Of a DNA stretch of 63,034 nucleotides, positions 8,116 through 17,657 are shown in pieces. Source of the DNA: Candidatus Thalassarchaeaceae archaeon (GTDB lineage Archaea; Thermoplasmatota; Poseidoniia; Poseidoniales; Thalassarchaeaceae); assembly GCA_030747485.1 (NCBI GenBank), contig JASLKP010000007.1:1-63034 (forward strand), in the 5' to 3' direction. The notes under the pieces were generated by a model, which did not search any database, was not told the DNA's origin, and saw only the letters and a program-made list of their open reading frames with translations. Positions within the stretch are counted from its first letter, which is position 1. Each line of letters begins with the position of its first letter. The position numbers and the translations under genes were made by a program.

Positions 8116-11100
8116 TTACTCCCCCTTGAGAACACTTGCTAGATCAGAGCGCAGTGCCTTGCGCGTGGTTACCAATAGTGCCAAAACAACTGCAGCAAAT
8201 ACCGCTAATGCAACGATTCCCAACTGTAGCCATGGCCATACCAATTCTCGAGCGATGATGGTACTTGAGCCTCCAAAGATTTGGAAGATGAATCCGAACA
8301 CCTCAAACATTCCATTGAAGGAAAGTGCCAGCCCCATTCCAAGAGCAACACCGAGTACCATCGACACCACAATGATCGATAAAATCTCAAACAACACTAG
8401 GCGAATGATTTGATTGGGGCTTGCACCAATTGCTTGCAATACTGCTAGTTCTTTTTGACGCTGATTCAGTACCAAGGAAAGGAATACGAAGGCCGAAGCA
8501 ACAGCCGCGATACTCGCAACCACGAATTGTAAACTAAGCAAACCCGGTGTTCCAAAGATGAGACCGCCATTACGTTCTACATCTTCATGAGCACTGACCC
8601 AATCTTGTCCACTTGCAAAGCGTGAATCAGCTTCAATATTGACACGTAGGGCTTGAAGATTATCTCCACTCACACCATCCACTCGAACAATCCATGTTGT
8701 CGCTTTCAAATTGTTCACTGCATCATCACCTTTCAGTGCACGGAGGCCTGATTCACCAATGATGAGACTGCGTTCCATTTCATCCGTAGGCACGCCAGGA
8801 ATGAACTCATGCGTACCGATGTAACGTAGTGTCGTGTTGTGTGGAGTCACATCGAGTGACATGGATGAGAAATTGAACTGTATATCCTCCCAAATGAATG
8901 TCACATTGGCTGTGCGTTTACTATTCGGAGAGAGCAATACATCACCTTCATCTGAAGATCCTTGGCGTCCTGAACCCCATAGGTCAAGCGCATATGCTGC
9001 ATCTTGTCCTGCTGAGAATCCACCGTTTCGGTATGCTGCTAATGCCTCACCAACATCCTCGCCAGGAATAGATTGTTCATACCAATCAAGGACATCCTCG
9101 CTTTCATCTAACAGAACATAAGCGTTCAGTGGATCAGAATCATCGGGAATCAGAGTGAGTGACTCAACTGTCACTGCCATGGCCGTAACTTTGCCACCAC
9201 TGATTTCAGCAATCGCGGCCTCAACCTCTGCTGCGGTGTATTCATTCTCTGTAATAACCTGTAAATCACTACCGACCGTTGCTGATGCTGTGCGCTCATC
9301 AACCATCGTTCCAGTGTAACCTTGTACTGCTGCGAGTGTAACAATAGATAGAGTAAGTAACATGATGACGGCCAATCGATTGACTGATTCTGTGGAACCA
9401 CTGCCCTTCAGTCCACGTTTGACATCTGAAAGTAGCGGCGAACGCCCAAAGAAGAATTGCATAATTCTTGGACCGGCCGCACCCAATCTTCCCAGCAATA
9501 ATGCACCACCAATCCATAACAAGAATGGGCCAAAGATTCCGAGTAATCCCTCCAAGAACCAACTATCGATGATTCCATCCTCACTCCATTTTGAACTGGG
9601 ATTCATCTCCATCCAAGTGTCAATGACCGCAATCATACCGGTTAGGAACATGACCCAATGCAACCACACCTTGGGTTTGGATTCAGAACGAACTCGACTG
9701 ACACCCTCATCAATTTCCATCTCCATGAAATCTCGTGCACGTGTACGCCCGAATACGAGGGCCAAACCGAGGGTCGCAAGTGCTGTGAAGAACGTCGCAA
9801 ATAAACTCAACCGAGGATCTACAGTAAATCCAAGTGAACTGAATTCCATGAAGCCTACACTTGCTAGAACCAACGGAACAGATGCCATCGCCAAGATATA
9901 ACCCACAAACCAAGCGAGTGAGCCCATGACGGCCAGTTCCAGCATAATCATCCCCCGTAACCCCTGTGAAGTGGCGCCGATGACACGATGAATCGAAATC
10001 TCACGTCTACGTTGTTCAAGAGAAAGGATGAGACCGTATACGAGTACTGCGAGTGAAAGAATCACGATGGGCACCATGAGGATGTAATCAAAGGCCTGAA
10101 TGATTCCAAGGAAAATGTTGACAAAGAGAATCGAGGAACTGATGATATCATTGTAGTACAGCTCTATTTGGCCATCGGCAAAGGTTTGTTTCTCAACATC
10201 ACGACTGAGGGCATCCAACCATTCAGCAGCATCTGAAGTTGAGGAAGTTGGCAATAGTGAACGTTCAATGGTCACACCGAAATAGATGTGATCAAAGTCA
10301 ATGAGGGCGACTCTTTGAGTCTCATTGAGTGATGTCCATGATGCATAAATGGGGTTTGCAGGGAGTGTGGGGTTTGCCTGCGGCCATGGCTCATATATTC
10401 CAAGTACAGTCAAATTTTCCAATTGTAATGTCACTTGACAGTGCATGAATCCTGTTTCAGGAGCAATCAGAATATCTCCCTCACAATCTTCTTCATCCAT
10501 TCCACCTGGAAGTTTAGTGTCTGTTGTGTATGAGAAGTTCAACCAATTCAGATTGTCACCAACTTCCGCCTGAGCCTCACTGGCGACATCAGAAGGTAGG
10601 TACACACCCCGTTGAGATTCAATCTCTTCGGGAGAAACCCATTCACCCATTTCATGAATGATATTTGCAGATAAACGATCGGCGAGAACACCATCAAAAG
10701 CTTCAGGACCTAGGAATGTGATTGCACGTGTATTTGCAATGGGAGGTCCTGTTGTGTATTGATAATCAAACGACATACCCTCCCATTGGCGTCTAGAATC
10801 ACTTGAATTGACCTCCTCTACAAGCAGATGCATGGATTTGAAAACATCTTCATTTCCAAAATCAAAAGGTGAATGCATTCCTTTCTTTCCAAAGACAACT
10901 GTGCAATCTGAGAACTCATCCATCTCACTCAATTCAACACAAACATCCTGTAACATTGATGTGTTGTTTGACCAAAATTCATTTCCATCAGAAGGTGCCT
11001 TGTTAAACTCAATTTTTGCATCAAAAATATTTGACTTGAGGGTTTCTTGGAAGAATACTTGGGAAAGACCTACACCATATGCGAGTACTGTTGTAATGAC

Positions 11101-11253
11101 CAAACTCGACAAGAAAACACCAGCGAAAACAGCCATTCCACGCTCTCGACCACGCCATGCTCCGATTGCAGCGAGGCGAAGATTGTCAGGAAGGTCCCGA
11201 GTTCTGCGCTTTGTGCGAGAGGCGAATTCAAGTAACCATGTACCTGCACTCAT
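8116..11253 (-). CDS. FtsX/MacB-type ABC permease, 1045 residues with two FtsX modules
   Basis: The protein has an N-terminal transmembrane helix (about 41-64) and a large extracytoplasmic domain (about 70-370). The first FtsX module follows, with membrane helices near 373-412, 433-465 and 482-502 and the signature EISIHRVIGATS. A middle block of membrane helices, a second extracytoplasmic domain, and a C-terminal FtsX module with ELAVLQAIGASP complete it. This two-module layout is typical of fused LolC/LolE-like permeases, which act with LolD-like ATPases to move lipoproteins, lipids or peptides at the outer face of the membrane. It overlaps the upstream GT-ABC gene as ATGA after a strong GGAGG site, and a second ATPase gene follows directly, so one permease is flanked by two ATPases. 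Confidence 0.9.
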   Translation of the reverse strand: MSAGTWLLEFASRTKRRTRDLPDNLRLAAIGAWRGRERGMAVFAGVFLSSLVITTVLAYGVGLSQVFFQETLKSNIFDAKIEFNKAPSDGNEFWSNNTSMLQDVCVELSEMDEFSDCTVVFGKKGMHSPFDFGNEDVFKSMHLLVEEVNSSDSRRQWEGMSFDYQYTTGPPIANTRAITFLGPEAFDGVLADRLSANIIHEMGEWVSPEEIESQRGVYLPSDVASEAQAEVGDNLNWLNFSYTTDTKLPGGMDEEDCEGDILIAPETGFMHCQVTLQLENLTVLGIYEPWPQANPTLPANPIYASWTSLNETQRVALIDFDHIYFGVTIERSLLPTSSTSDAAEWLDALSRDVEKQTFADGQIELYYNDIISSSILFVNIFLGIIQAFDYILMVPIVILSLAVLVYGLILSLEQRRREISIHRVIGATSQGLRGMIMLELAVMGSLAWFVGYILAMASVPLVLASVGFMEFSSLGFTVDPRLSLFATFFTALATLGLALVFGRTRARDFMEMEIDEGVSRVRSESKPKVWLHWVMFLTGMIAVIDTWMEMNPSSKWSEDGIIDSWFLEGLLGIFGPFLLWIGGALLLGRLGAAGPRIMQFFFGRSPLLSDVKRGLKGSGSTESVNRLAVIMLLTLSIVTLAAVQGYTGTMVDERTASATVGSDLQVITENEYTAAEVEAAIAEISGGKVTAMAVTVESLTLIPDDSDPLNAYVLLDESEDVLDWYEQSIPGEDVGEALAAYRNGGFSAGQDAAYALDLWGSGRQGSSDEGDVLLSPNSKRTANVTFIWEDIQFNFSSMSLDVTPHNTTLRYIGTHEFIPGVPTDEMERSLIIGESGLRALKGDDAVNNLKATTWIVRVDGVSGDNLQALRVNIEADSRFASGQDWVSAHEDVERNGGLIFGTPGLLSLQFVVASIAAVASAFVFLSLVLNQRQKELAVLQAIGASPNQIIRLVLFEILSIIVVSMVLGVALGMGLALSFNGMFEVFGFIFQIFGGSSTIIARELVWPWLQLGIVALAVFAAVVLALLVTTRKALRSDLASVLKGE

Positions 11254-13151
11254 TCCTCCTCACCTCCATCCTCATCAAGGCCCCATGCGGAACGGATGTC
11301 ACTGGCTGCGACTGTGCCATCTCGAAGCAAGAGCATCCTGTCAGCTTGGCTGGCTAAATCGGGATCATGTGTCACCATTAGAATTGAAATGGGGTTATCT
11401 TCATCGTGACAGAGTTCCTTGAACAAACGCAACACAGCATGGCCAGAAGCAATATCCAAATTCCCTGTCGGCTCATCAGCCAGAAGCAACGGGCGGTCAC
11501 CAGCAATCGCACGTGCGATGGCAACCCTCTGTTGTTGACCGCCAGATAATTGGTCTGGAATGTGTTCCATCCGATCCCCCAGGCCAACTCGCTCCAACGC
11601 AAATTTTGCTCGTGATTCCGCTTCCTTGGATGGAGTCCCAGATATTTCCAAGGCCATGGCAACATTGTCTAATGCAGAGAGATGGTCAAGAAGATGGAAA
11701 TCTTGGAAAATCCAACCGATCATACTGCGACGAACATCAACCACTGAGGCGGGGCCTTTGAGACCATAATCTCGGCCTTCAAGAGAAATATTTCCTTCAT
11801 CTCCAGCCAATAACCCTCCAATAATATTCAGTAGGGTGGATTTTCCACAACCTGATGGCCCCATCAATGCGACCAGTTCACCACGCTCCATTTTGAGGTC
11901 TATGCCTTTGAGGACATCTAGGCGATTGGAGCCCCAACCAAAACCCTTGGTTAGGCCATCCACTACGAGCATATTTTCTCCGGATTTTCTACCGTTTTTA
12001 ATTCGTTGCACTGGTCGATGACCAACCATTTGATTCCATGCTGCTGCAATTGATTTTGACCAACGCTCAATACTAAATTCTTGAGCGCGTTTCAAGGCCA
12101 ATTTATTCGGTTCTTTTCGGCCATTCTTTGAGGATATTTCAATGATTGCATCAACCCAATCATCAATGCGATCAGGGGGTAGTAACCATTCGGCTGGAAC
12201 CACTTCATTGTGAGCGGGCATATCCGCTGCACGAACAGGACAACCTGAGGCCATTGCCTCCAATGGTGGCAACCCAAAACCTTCAGCGATACTCGGGAAT
12301 AATAGTGCATCACAATGCTGATAATAACCACATAAATCAATGTCTGAAATTCGACCAACCCAACGTAGATTCACACCCAAACTTGATGCTTTTCGAGTGA
12401 GAGATTTTCGTGATTGTTTACTGGATTCTGCACCAACCTTGTGTAAGACAATATCATCTCGAACATGAGAGGGGACACTTGCCAAAACGTCGACTAAGAA
12501 ATCAATGCGTTTTCGTGATTCCTCACTACCCACACATAGAAGATTGACCTTCTTATGATCCAAATCATTCGGTTTGGGAAGTGGATAATTGAGAGGGTGA
12601 TATCCTTCAACATCAATGCCGTGTGGAACCACAGACACTGATTTTTCAGGCCAGATTTCACGCGCCTCGGCTGCTGTGGCTTCGGAAATACAAATCAGTA
12701 AATCTGCTCTTGATAATCCTCGCAATAAGTGAGATATATCCTGTTTTCTAAACGCACCAGGTGTACGTTGGCCCACCGAAACTCGTCCCTGTGCTGTCGA
12801 TACAAAACGTGGTTTGAGATGAAATAAATCATGCACAGTCACACTGACTGGAAGAATGGAATCCTTCGGGACCAAATGGGCTTGTTCTTGGTCTGTAATA
12901 TGGAGAATCGTGTTGCGATGAGCTGCCAACTCATGACGGGCAGCATCAGCAACCGTTGCTGGATGATCCAAGCGGCGTCTTCGCCAACGTGCAAATGCAC
13001 CCGCATTGGAATCATGTTCGACGACGTTAGCCAATGTGTAACCTTCAACACGTCCATTCTCAAGACGGTCAATACAATCGTGATGGGCTCGACCAAGCCC
13101 ACTGGCGCGTGTCAGTGCACCACCGCGTGCAATGAGAACTCGCCGAGCCAT
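11250..13151 (-). CDS. Fusion of GT4-type glycosyltransferase and LolD-type ABC ATPase
   Basis: A single open frame of 633 residues from the ATG at 13151. Residues 1 to about 380 are a GT-B glycosyltransferase of the GT4 type, with PHGIDVEGYHP, a Rossmann-like C-terminal half and the EGFGLPPLEA donor-binding motif. Residues from about 394 are a complete ABC ATPase (GPSGCGKST, LSGGQQQRV, LLLADEPTGNLD). An internal ATG at 11972, at the domain junction, is preceded by GGAG at a spacing of five, so a free ATPase could also be made from the same mRNA. The ATG at 13151 lies about 25 bases from a TATA element shared with the divergent glycosyltransferase. The gene overlaps the FtsX permease by four bases. 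Coupling of sugar transfer with ABC-driven export is inferred. Confidence 0.85.
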   Translation of the reverse strand: MARRVLIARGGALTRASGLGRAHHDCIDRLENGRVEGYTLANVVEHDSNAGAFARWRRRRLDHPATVADAARHELAAHRNTILHITDQEQAHLVPKDSILPVSVTVHDLFHLKPRFVSTAQGRVSVGQRTPGAFRKQDISHLLRGLSRADLLICISEATAAEAREIWPEKSVSVVPHGIDVEGYHPLNYPLPKPNDLDHKKVNLLCVGSEESRKRIDFLVDVLASVPSHVRDDIVLHKVGAESSKQSRKSLTRKASSLGVNLRWVGRISDIDLCGYYQHCDALLFPSIAEGFGLPPLEAMASGCPVRAADMPAHNEVVPAEWLLPPDRIDDWVDAIIEISSKNGRKEPNKLALKRAQEFSIERWSKSIAAAWNQMVGHRPVQRIKNGRKSGENMLVVDGLTKGFGWGSNRLDVLKGIDLKMERGELVALMGPSGCGKSTLLNIIGGLLAGDEGNISLEGRDYGLKGPASVVDVRRSMIGWIFQDFHLLDHLSALDNVAMALEISGTPSKEAESRAKFALERVGLGDRMEHIPDQLSGGQQQRVAIARAIAGDRPLLLADEPTGNLDIASGHAVLRLFKELCHDEDNPISILMVTHDPDLASQADRMLLLRDGTVAASDIRSAWGLDEDGGEEE

Positions 13152-13170
13152 GGCACCCCGAACCCATGCT

Positions 13171-13180
13171 GATATTAAAC
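13171..13180. promoter_or_regulatory. Single TATA element probably serving two divergent glycosyltransferase genes
   Basis: The only AT-rich element in the 49-base gap is GATATTAAAC. Its centre lies about 25 bases from the minus-strand ATG at 13151 and about 26 bases from the plus-strand GTG at 13201, the standard archaeal TATA-to-start distance in each direction. Both transcripts would be leaderless. Confidence 0.55.
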
Positions 13181-13200
13181 GGACGAGCGGAGGCGTGTGC

Positions 13201-14421
13201 GTGGACGACGATTCAGGCCGTAAGCCCCATCTTCTGGTGGTCAAGGGCACATTCGAGCAATTTGGAGGGGCTGAACGTGACCTGCTAAACAATCTAGAAG
13301 CCTGGCAAAACCACTTTGAAATCTCATTTGCATCTCTTCATTTGCCTACTGAAGCACGTCAACGACTAGATTCACTCGGCATTTTGTATCTTACACCGGC
13401 ACAGCAGTGGACTAAACCCGTTGGTGCATGGGCAGAATTTAGCGCCAAAGCCAGTCGAACTGCAAGTCACCGATGGTGGGTCATGCTTGAATTGACTGAA
13501 CAAGGTGTTCGATTACAAGACGTGATTGCTGACTGTGATGCGGTGCATATCACCAGTGGTGTGGGTAGTCTTGAATTCAGTCAACTATTGTCACCAGAAA
13601 TTCCAGTTCACTATCATTGTCTAGAACCCCATCGGGGTCTTCATGAAGATGTACTGCATCGCCAACTAAACGGCAACCCAAAGCGTAATTTGGGGCTCAC
13701 TCGCTTATTGCTTGGAAAACAACGTCGCAAAGATATCTCAATGACACACGATTTGTTTGATCGTCCTCATTCTGCGATGAGTGGAAATTCTTCATGGATA
13801 CAGGAACGAATCAAAGTCGTCTACAATCTTGAGGCGGGTGTTCTTTGGCCATCTGTAGACCTAACAGTATGGGATGGCGAATGTCCACCTTCAGAAGATT
13901 TCGTTGTAGCGATTGGTTCTGCTTCATTTGTCAAAGGCACACTGGAAACTGTTGACATGCTCGTTGGAACTGATTTACGATTGCATCATGTTGGAGGCGG
14001 TTCCAAAGATAATCTTCGTGAATTAGAAACTGTGGCCAAATCAAAGGGGATCGATTTAGTGATTGAACCACGCCTCTCTCAGGAAGATTTGGTTACCTTA
14101 GTGAAGCGGGCACGGGCAGTCGTCTCATTGGCTCATGGCGAGCCATTCGGGTTGACACCAATCGAAGCACAGGCAGCAGGAACTCCAGCCCTCATGGTGA
14201 ATGAAGGCGGATACTGCCAAACGGTGGAAGATGGAGTCAGTGGACGTCTGTTACCACGAGGTGAGTGGAAGTCGTGGCATGCTGCGTTAATCGAGGCTGC
14301 AGATGAGGAGTATCGATCCAATTGGTGCGCTGCGGGACGTGCCAATATCGATTCACTTGGGCTAACACCAAGTCATCAAGCACAGTGTCTTGCTGAAATC
14401 ATTTCAAATCTAATCAATTAA
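13201..14421 (+). CDS. GT4-type glycosyltransferase
   Basis: 406 residues from the GTG at 13201; another GTG lies two codons upstream. The N-terminal half has a [13 protein letters not shown] loop typical of the GT-B acceptor side. The C-terminal half has the donor-binding motif [16 protein letters not shown] followed by NEGGY. The enzyme would transfer a sugar from a nucleotide or lipid donor to a surface glycan or lipid. It is divergent from the GT-ABC fusion and shares its only TATA-like element, so the two are probably co-expressed. Its 3' end overlaps the convergent Glu-Pro repeat gene by 12 bases. Acceptor and linkage cannot be predicted. Confidence 0.88.
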   Translation: MDDDSGRKPHLLVVKGTFEQFGGAERDLLNNLEAWQNHFEISFASLHLPTEARQRLDSLGILYLTPAQQWTKPVGAWAEFSAKASRTASHRWWVMLELTEQGVRLQDVIADCDAVHITSGVGSLEFSQLLSPEIPVHYHCLEPHRGLHEDVLHRQLNGNPKRNLGLTRLLLGKQRRKDISMTHDLFDRPHSAMSGNSSWIQERIKVVYNLEAGVLWPSVDLTVWDGECPPSEDFVVAIGSASFVKGTLETVDMLVGTDLRLHHVGGGSKDNLRELETVAKSKGIDLVIEPRLSQEDLVTLVKRARAVVSLAHGEPFGLTPIEAQAAGTPALMVNEGGYCQTVEDGVSGRLLPRGEWKSWHAALIEAADEEYRSNWCAAGRANIDSLGLTPSHQAQCLAEIISNLIN

Positions 14422-15162
14422 TTCAAAGTTATACCTTTGTAAGGCCGATTTGTACTCCACAATTAGAGCAGGGAACATCACAACTTGTCCAATACGATGC
14501 AAGTCGTTCATTGTGTTTGGTAATCGAAGAGAGATTTCAGTCTCTTCAATCATGCCCACAAGTGTCTGACCACCACGGAAAATATCGAGTAGACCGATTC
14601 CCATGGTTCGATCAATGGCAGTCACTGTAAATTCCAATACGAAGATGACCTCAGATTCAGCCTCAACTCTGCGACGCTTTTCGCCATTCAATCGTAGTGT
14701 TGCAATATCGGCAACCAATCCAACAAAATCACTATTGCCAGCAGAGGGAGTAAATAGCTCTGGTTCAGGCTCTGGTTCAGGCTCTGGTTCAGGCTCTGGT
14801 TCAGGCTCTGGTTCAGGCTCTGGTTCAGGCTCTGGTTCAGGCTCTGGTTCAGGCTCTGGTTCAGGCTCTGGATCAACTTGTTTAGCCTGTTCTGCTAATT
14901 CTGCTAATTCTGCCTCAGCTTGTTTAGCCTGTTCTGCTAGTTCAACTGCTTTACCCTTCGCTTGTGCCTCTATGGCGTCAAGATGTTTGCCAATATCTTC
15001 ACGAAGTTTCAAACGTATGACAGCGGGGAAATTCACTACCATCTGGTCGACCTTTTCGTCCACAAGTGGTCGTATATCAGAAATATGTGTCTCAGGATCC
15101 TCCAATACTTCGCGATAGGCCTCAAGCAATGCGCCGAAGTCTGGCTCTGAGCCCATGTACAT
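14410..15162 (-). CDS. Glu-Pro repeat protein, unknown function
   Basis: About 250 residues in three parts: an alpha-helical N-terminal region of about 70 residues, an Ala/Glu/Gln coiled-coil-like stretch built from repeated LAEQAKQ units, and a pure Pro-Glu dipeptide tract. A C-terminal beta-rich domain of about 95 residues follows ([18 protein letters not shown] ...). The Pro-Glu tract comes from nine exact 12-base repeats and would form a stiff extended rod between the domains. No signal peptide is seen, so it is probably cytoplasmic. The ATG at 15162 lies about 26 bases from a weak TATA-like GAATAGATT; the ATG at 15156 is an alternative. No family was recognised. Confidence 0.7.
   Translation of the reverse strand: MYMGSEPDFGALLEAYREVLEDPETHISDIRPLVDEKVDQMVVNFPAVIRLKLREDIGKHLDAIEAQAKGKAVELAEQAKQAEAELAELAEQAKQVDPEPEPEPEPEPEPEPEPEPEPEPEPEPEPEPEPEPEPELFTPSAGNSDFVGLVADIATLRLNGEKRRRVEAESEVIFVLEFTVTAIDRTMGIGLLDIFRGGQTLVGMIEETEISLRLPNTMNDLHRIGQVVMFPALIVEYKSALQRYNFELID
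14761..14868. repeat. Tandem repeat, nine exact copies of a 12-base unit
   Basis: Nine perfect units of tggttcaggctc lie in frame inside the Glu-Pro gene, each encoding EPEP on the minus strand. The identity at DNA level, including synonymous positions, points to recent expansion by slippage. The antisense frame reads Gly-Ser and is a shadow. Confidence 0.95.
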
Positions 15163-15273
15163 CCTGAGACAAGAGTAGGTGTTCAATCTATTCCGTAAAC
15201 AGTATCGTTCAGAATCTATGGGGCTGCATAGCGGGTCGGTGCATTCATGGAGGAGATGTGTTACGACAGGAGC

Positions 15274-17349
15274 ATGCAACCGATTGAGACCGTGGCCATT
15301 ATCGGAGCCGGCAATATGGGGTCAGGAATCGCTCAGAAAAGTGCGCAAGAATTGTTTCCTGTTCAGATGGTTGACAGAGAATTGAAGTGGGTTGAGCGCG
15401 GTCAAGAAACCATTGAGAATTTCCTTTCAGAGGCTGTTGAGCGTCGCATATTTTCCGAAGCACAAACTGAGGAAATTAAATCACGAATTACGGGCGTTGT
15501 TGGTGTCGAAAATGTTGCAGCAGATACTGACTTGGTCATCGAAGCTGTGTTTGAAGACTTTGACATTAAATCGGCAGTATTCAACACATTAGACAGTGCT
15601 TGTGGAGATGAAACTATTCTTGCTTCCAACACTTCATCACTCTCTGTGAATGAATTGGCCACAGCAACAGCAAGGCCAGACAGATTCGTAGGATTGCATT
15701 TCTTCTATCATCCAGCCAAGAATCGATTGGTCGAAGTCATACCTTCCGAGACGTCCTCCGAAGAAACCATTGCGCGCGTCGAACAATATTGCAAGATGTT
15801 GGGGAAAGTTGTCATCGTATGCAAGGACCGACCTGGATTTGTGGTGAATCGATTCTTCGTACCGTGGCTCAACGAAGCCTGTCTACTTCTTGCAGAAAAT
15901 GTTGGCAGTATGGCACAAATCGATGCGGTCGCCTGCGAAGCATTCGACATCGGCATGGGGCCGTTTGCTCTGATGAATCTCACCGGCCCAGCCATTGCAC
16001 TACACGCTACAAATTATCTTGCAGAACAACTTGAAACACCTCGATATGCAGGTGCTGTAAATCTGCGTGAACTTGTGGATGCTGAAGTCATGTGGGACAT
16101 CGAAACTGACACTGATTGTCCTGAAGATGCAGCCACAATCATTCGTGAGAGACTCTTAGGACAGGTGTTCGCAGTTTCAGCCCAAATTGTTGCTGAAGAA
16201 ATTTGCTCGATGGAAGATGTTGATCGCGGTGCGAAGGTCGGCCTTCGTTGGATGAATGGTCCGTTTGAAATTATGAATGCAATCGGGATCGATGAAGCCC
16301 ACCGAATGGCTTCAGCTTATGCTGATTTAGCGGACTTCATCCTCCCTGAATTCTTTGCGATTAAAGCGAGTACTGGCCACGGTTGGGATTTCAACTTCGT
16401 GGACGTTTTCCAAACAGGTGGTGTTGCAACGGTTCGACTAAATCGACCCGAAGCAATGAATGCACTAAACGAGACTGTCATGGCCCAACTTGGAGCGGTA
16501 CTGGATGATTTGAACGATGATTCGGGTGTTTCAACAATTGTGCTTGAAGGCGCAGGTAAAGCGTTTGTTGCCGGAGCTGATGTCAAATTCTTCGTCGACA
16601 AGATTCGTGCTGATTCCTTCCAAGACATTTACGATTTTACTGCATTTGGTCATGAGGTATTGGCTAAACTTGAGAACAGTTCGAAAACAACGATTGCACT
16701 CACGACTGGACTCGCACTTGGTGGCGGTCTAGAACTGGCACTAGCCTGTGATTATCGAGTGGGGACTCGTCGAACACAATTCCGATTCCCTGAAACAAGC
16801 ATTGGAATTTATCCAGGATTAGGGGGGACACAAAGAACTACAAGAATTTGTGGAGTTGAAGCCGCCAGATGGGCAGTTCTTGCTGGGAATTTCATCGATT
16901 GTAAGACGGCACATGCACTTGGATTGTTGACTCATCTGGTCGAGCCTGCCGAAGTTTCACACACCGTGTCCACTCTGGACTCAACCGGGAAACCAAGCAA
17001 CAAGTATCCAGGGAAACCAGCAGAAGAGAGTCACCCAGTGGTGTCATTCACATCCTCATTCTACAATGATCGAAACATGTCCACACTCCTCAGTGGAGAT
17101 TGTCCGGATGGGTTTGATGCTGAAGATCGAAATGTCAGTCGCCAATTGAAATCTCTAAGTCGTACTGCGCCGATTGCACTACGCATGGCCAACGAACTCC
17201 TGAATGATGCTGTAGCAACAGGTCAAGACCTTGAGGCTGGACTAGCACTAGAACTAGAACGCCTAGAGGGTATCTTCAGCACAACTGATGCTCTAGAAGG
17301 CTTGTCTGCTCTCATCGAGGGAAGACGACCCACTTACACCAATGGTTGA
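15274..17349 (+). CDS. Bifunctional 3-hydroxyacyl-CoA dehydrogenase / enoyl-CoA hydratase
   Basis: A 691-residue fusion that carries out two successive beta-oxidation steps, hydration of enoyl-CoA and NAD-dependent oxidation of 3-hydroxyacyl-CoA. The N-terminal dehydrogenase has the NAD motif GAGNMG at 11-16 and the [19 protein letters not shown] active-site region. The crotonase domain begins near residue 375, with the oxyanion-hole segments [11 protein letters not shown] and [13 protein letters not shown] and the [11 protein letters not shown] stretch. This order, dehydrogenase first and hydratase second, is typical of archaeal fusions and opposite to bacterial FadB. Upstream ATGs at 15247 and 15256 are possible; the ATG at 15274 fits the family N-terminus. 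It is the only recognisable fatty-acid degradation enzyme here and may act downstream of the AlkB/SDR pair. Confidence 0.93.
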   Translation: MQPIETVAIIGAGNMGSGIAQKSAQELFPVQMVDRELKWVERGQETIENFLSEAVERRIFSEAQTEEIKSRITGVVGVENVAADTDLVIEAVFEDFDIKSAVFNTLDSACGDETILASNTSSLSVNELATATARPDRFVGLHFFYHPAKNRLVEVIPSETSSEETIARVEQYCKMLGKVVIVCKDRPGFVVNRFFVPWLNEACLLLAENVGSMAQIDAVACEAFDIGMGPFALMNLTGPAIALHATNYLAEQLETPRYAGAVNLRELVDAEVMWDIETDTDCPEDAATIIRERLLGQVFAVSAQIVAEEICSMEDVDRGAKVGLRWMNGPFEIMNAIGIDEAHRMASAYADLADFILPEFFAIKASTGHGWDFNFVDVFQTGGVATVRLNRPEAMNALNETVMAQLGAVLDDLNDDSGVSTIVLEGAGKAFVAGADVKFFVDKIRADSFQDIYDFTAFGHEVLAKLENSSKTTIALTTGLALGGGLELALACDYRVGTRRTQFRFPETSIGIYPGLGGTQRTTRICGVEAARWAVLAGNFIDCKTAHALGLLTHLVEPAEVSHTVSTLDSTGKPSNKYPGKPAEESHPVVSFTSSFYNDRNMSTLLSGDCPDGFDAEDRNVSRQLKSLSRTAPIALRMANELLNDAVATGQDLEAGLALELERLEGIFSTTDALEGLSALIEGRRPTYTNG

Positions 17350-17442
17350 TTAGTGCTGAAACCGGCGATAATGGTCCAAGTTGGAAGATGCCCAATACGA
17401 GACTGCATGTCGGTAGAAATTCACCAAACCTGTCAAACTCAT
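17350..17442 (-). CDS. Candidate micro-ORF, 30 residues
   Basis: Its ATG overlaps the stop of the preceding micro-ORF as ATGA, a coupling arrangement used by real operons in this window. Its TAA abuts the stop of the fused beta-oxidation gene on the other strand without a gap. The peptide is short and aromatic-rich (NFYRHAVSYWASSNLDHY). No homology can be claimed. Confidence 0.35.
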   Translation of the reverse strand: MSLTGLVNFYRHAVSYWASSNLDHYRRFQH

Positions 17443-17528
17443 TGTTTCACCTTTTCTTTCTTGGCGGCCTCTAATTTCTCATATCCTTCATCCCATTCAT
17501 CAATCCATTTCTTTAACCATTCATCCAT
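17439..17528 (-). CDS. Candidate micro-ORF, 29 residues, with strong ribosome site
   Basis: It begins MDEWLKKWIDEWDEGYEKLE and would form one highly charged amphipathic helix. A GGAGG ribosome site lies seven bases before the ATG. A TATA-like CTAAATATAAC at 17572-17582 is placed about 26 bases before an inferred start near 17550. The following 30-residue frame overlaps it by four bases. The combination of promoter, ribosome site and coupled stop/start is more than expected for noise, but the length allows no statistical certainty. Confidence 0.45.
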   Translation of the reverse strand: MDEWLKKWIDEWDEGYEKLEAAKKEKVKQ

Positions 17529-17571
17529 ATGTAATCCTCCAATCAGTGTTGATAGTAAACCTGTGTGGCCC

Positions 17572-17582
17572 GTTATATTTAG
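17572..17582 (-). promoter_or_regulatory. TATA-like box upstream of the micro-ORF pair
   Basis: CTAAATATAAC on the minus strand lies 44 bases or more before the micro-ORF ATG, leaving room for a short leader with the GGAGG site. A separate TTTAAATTA element at about 17600-17608 faces the divergent HxlR gene. Confidence 0.4.
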
Positions 17583-17657
17583 ACTGGGGAGTTACAAAGT
17601 TTAAATTAAGGTGCAACTTCCACACCATGTTACCTGAATTACACCTTGGTGAAAATG

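Noticed and set aside
9362..9901. 179-residue plus-strand frame inside the FtsX permease gene
   Set aside because: It is antisense to the clearly coding permease, with no domain and composition typical of a reverse reading.
14761..14868. Possible CRISPR-like direct repeats
   Set aside because: The units are 12 bases, directly adjacent and without spacers, and they encode a continuous dipeptide repeat.
14603..15118. Plus-strand frame of 171 residues rich in Gly-Ser repeats
   Set aside because: It is the antisense reading of the Glu-Pro minisatellite. It lacks a ribosome site, and the minus frame has structured domains on both sides of the repeat.
17353..17604. Plus-strand frame of 83 residues after the beta-oxidation gene
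   Set aside because: It has a low-complexity Ser/Cys/Phe composition, no ribosome site, and runs antisense to better-supported micro-ORFs and promoter elements.
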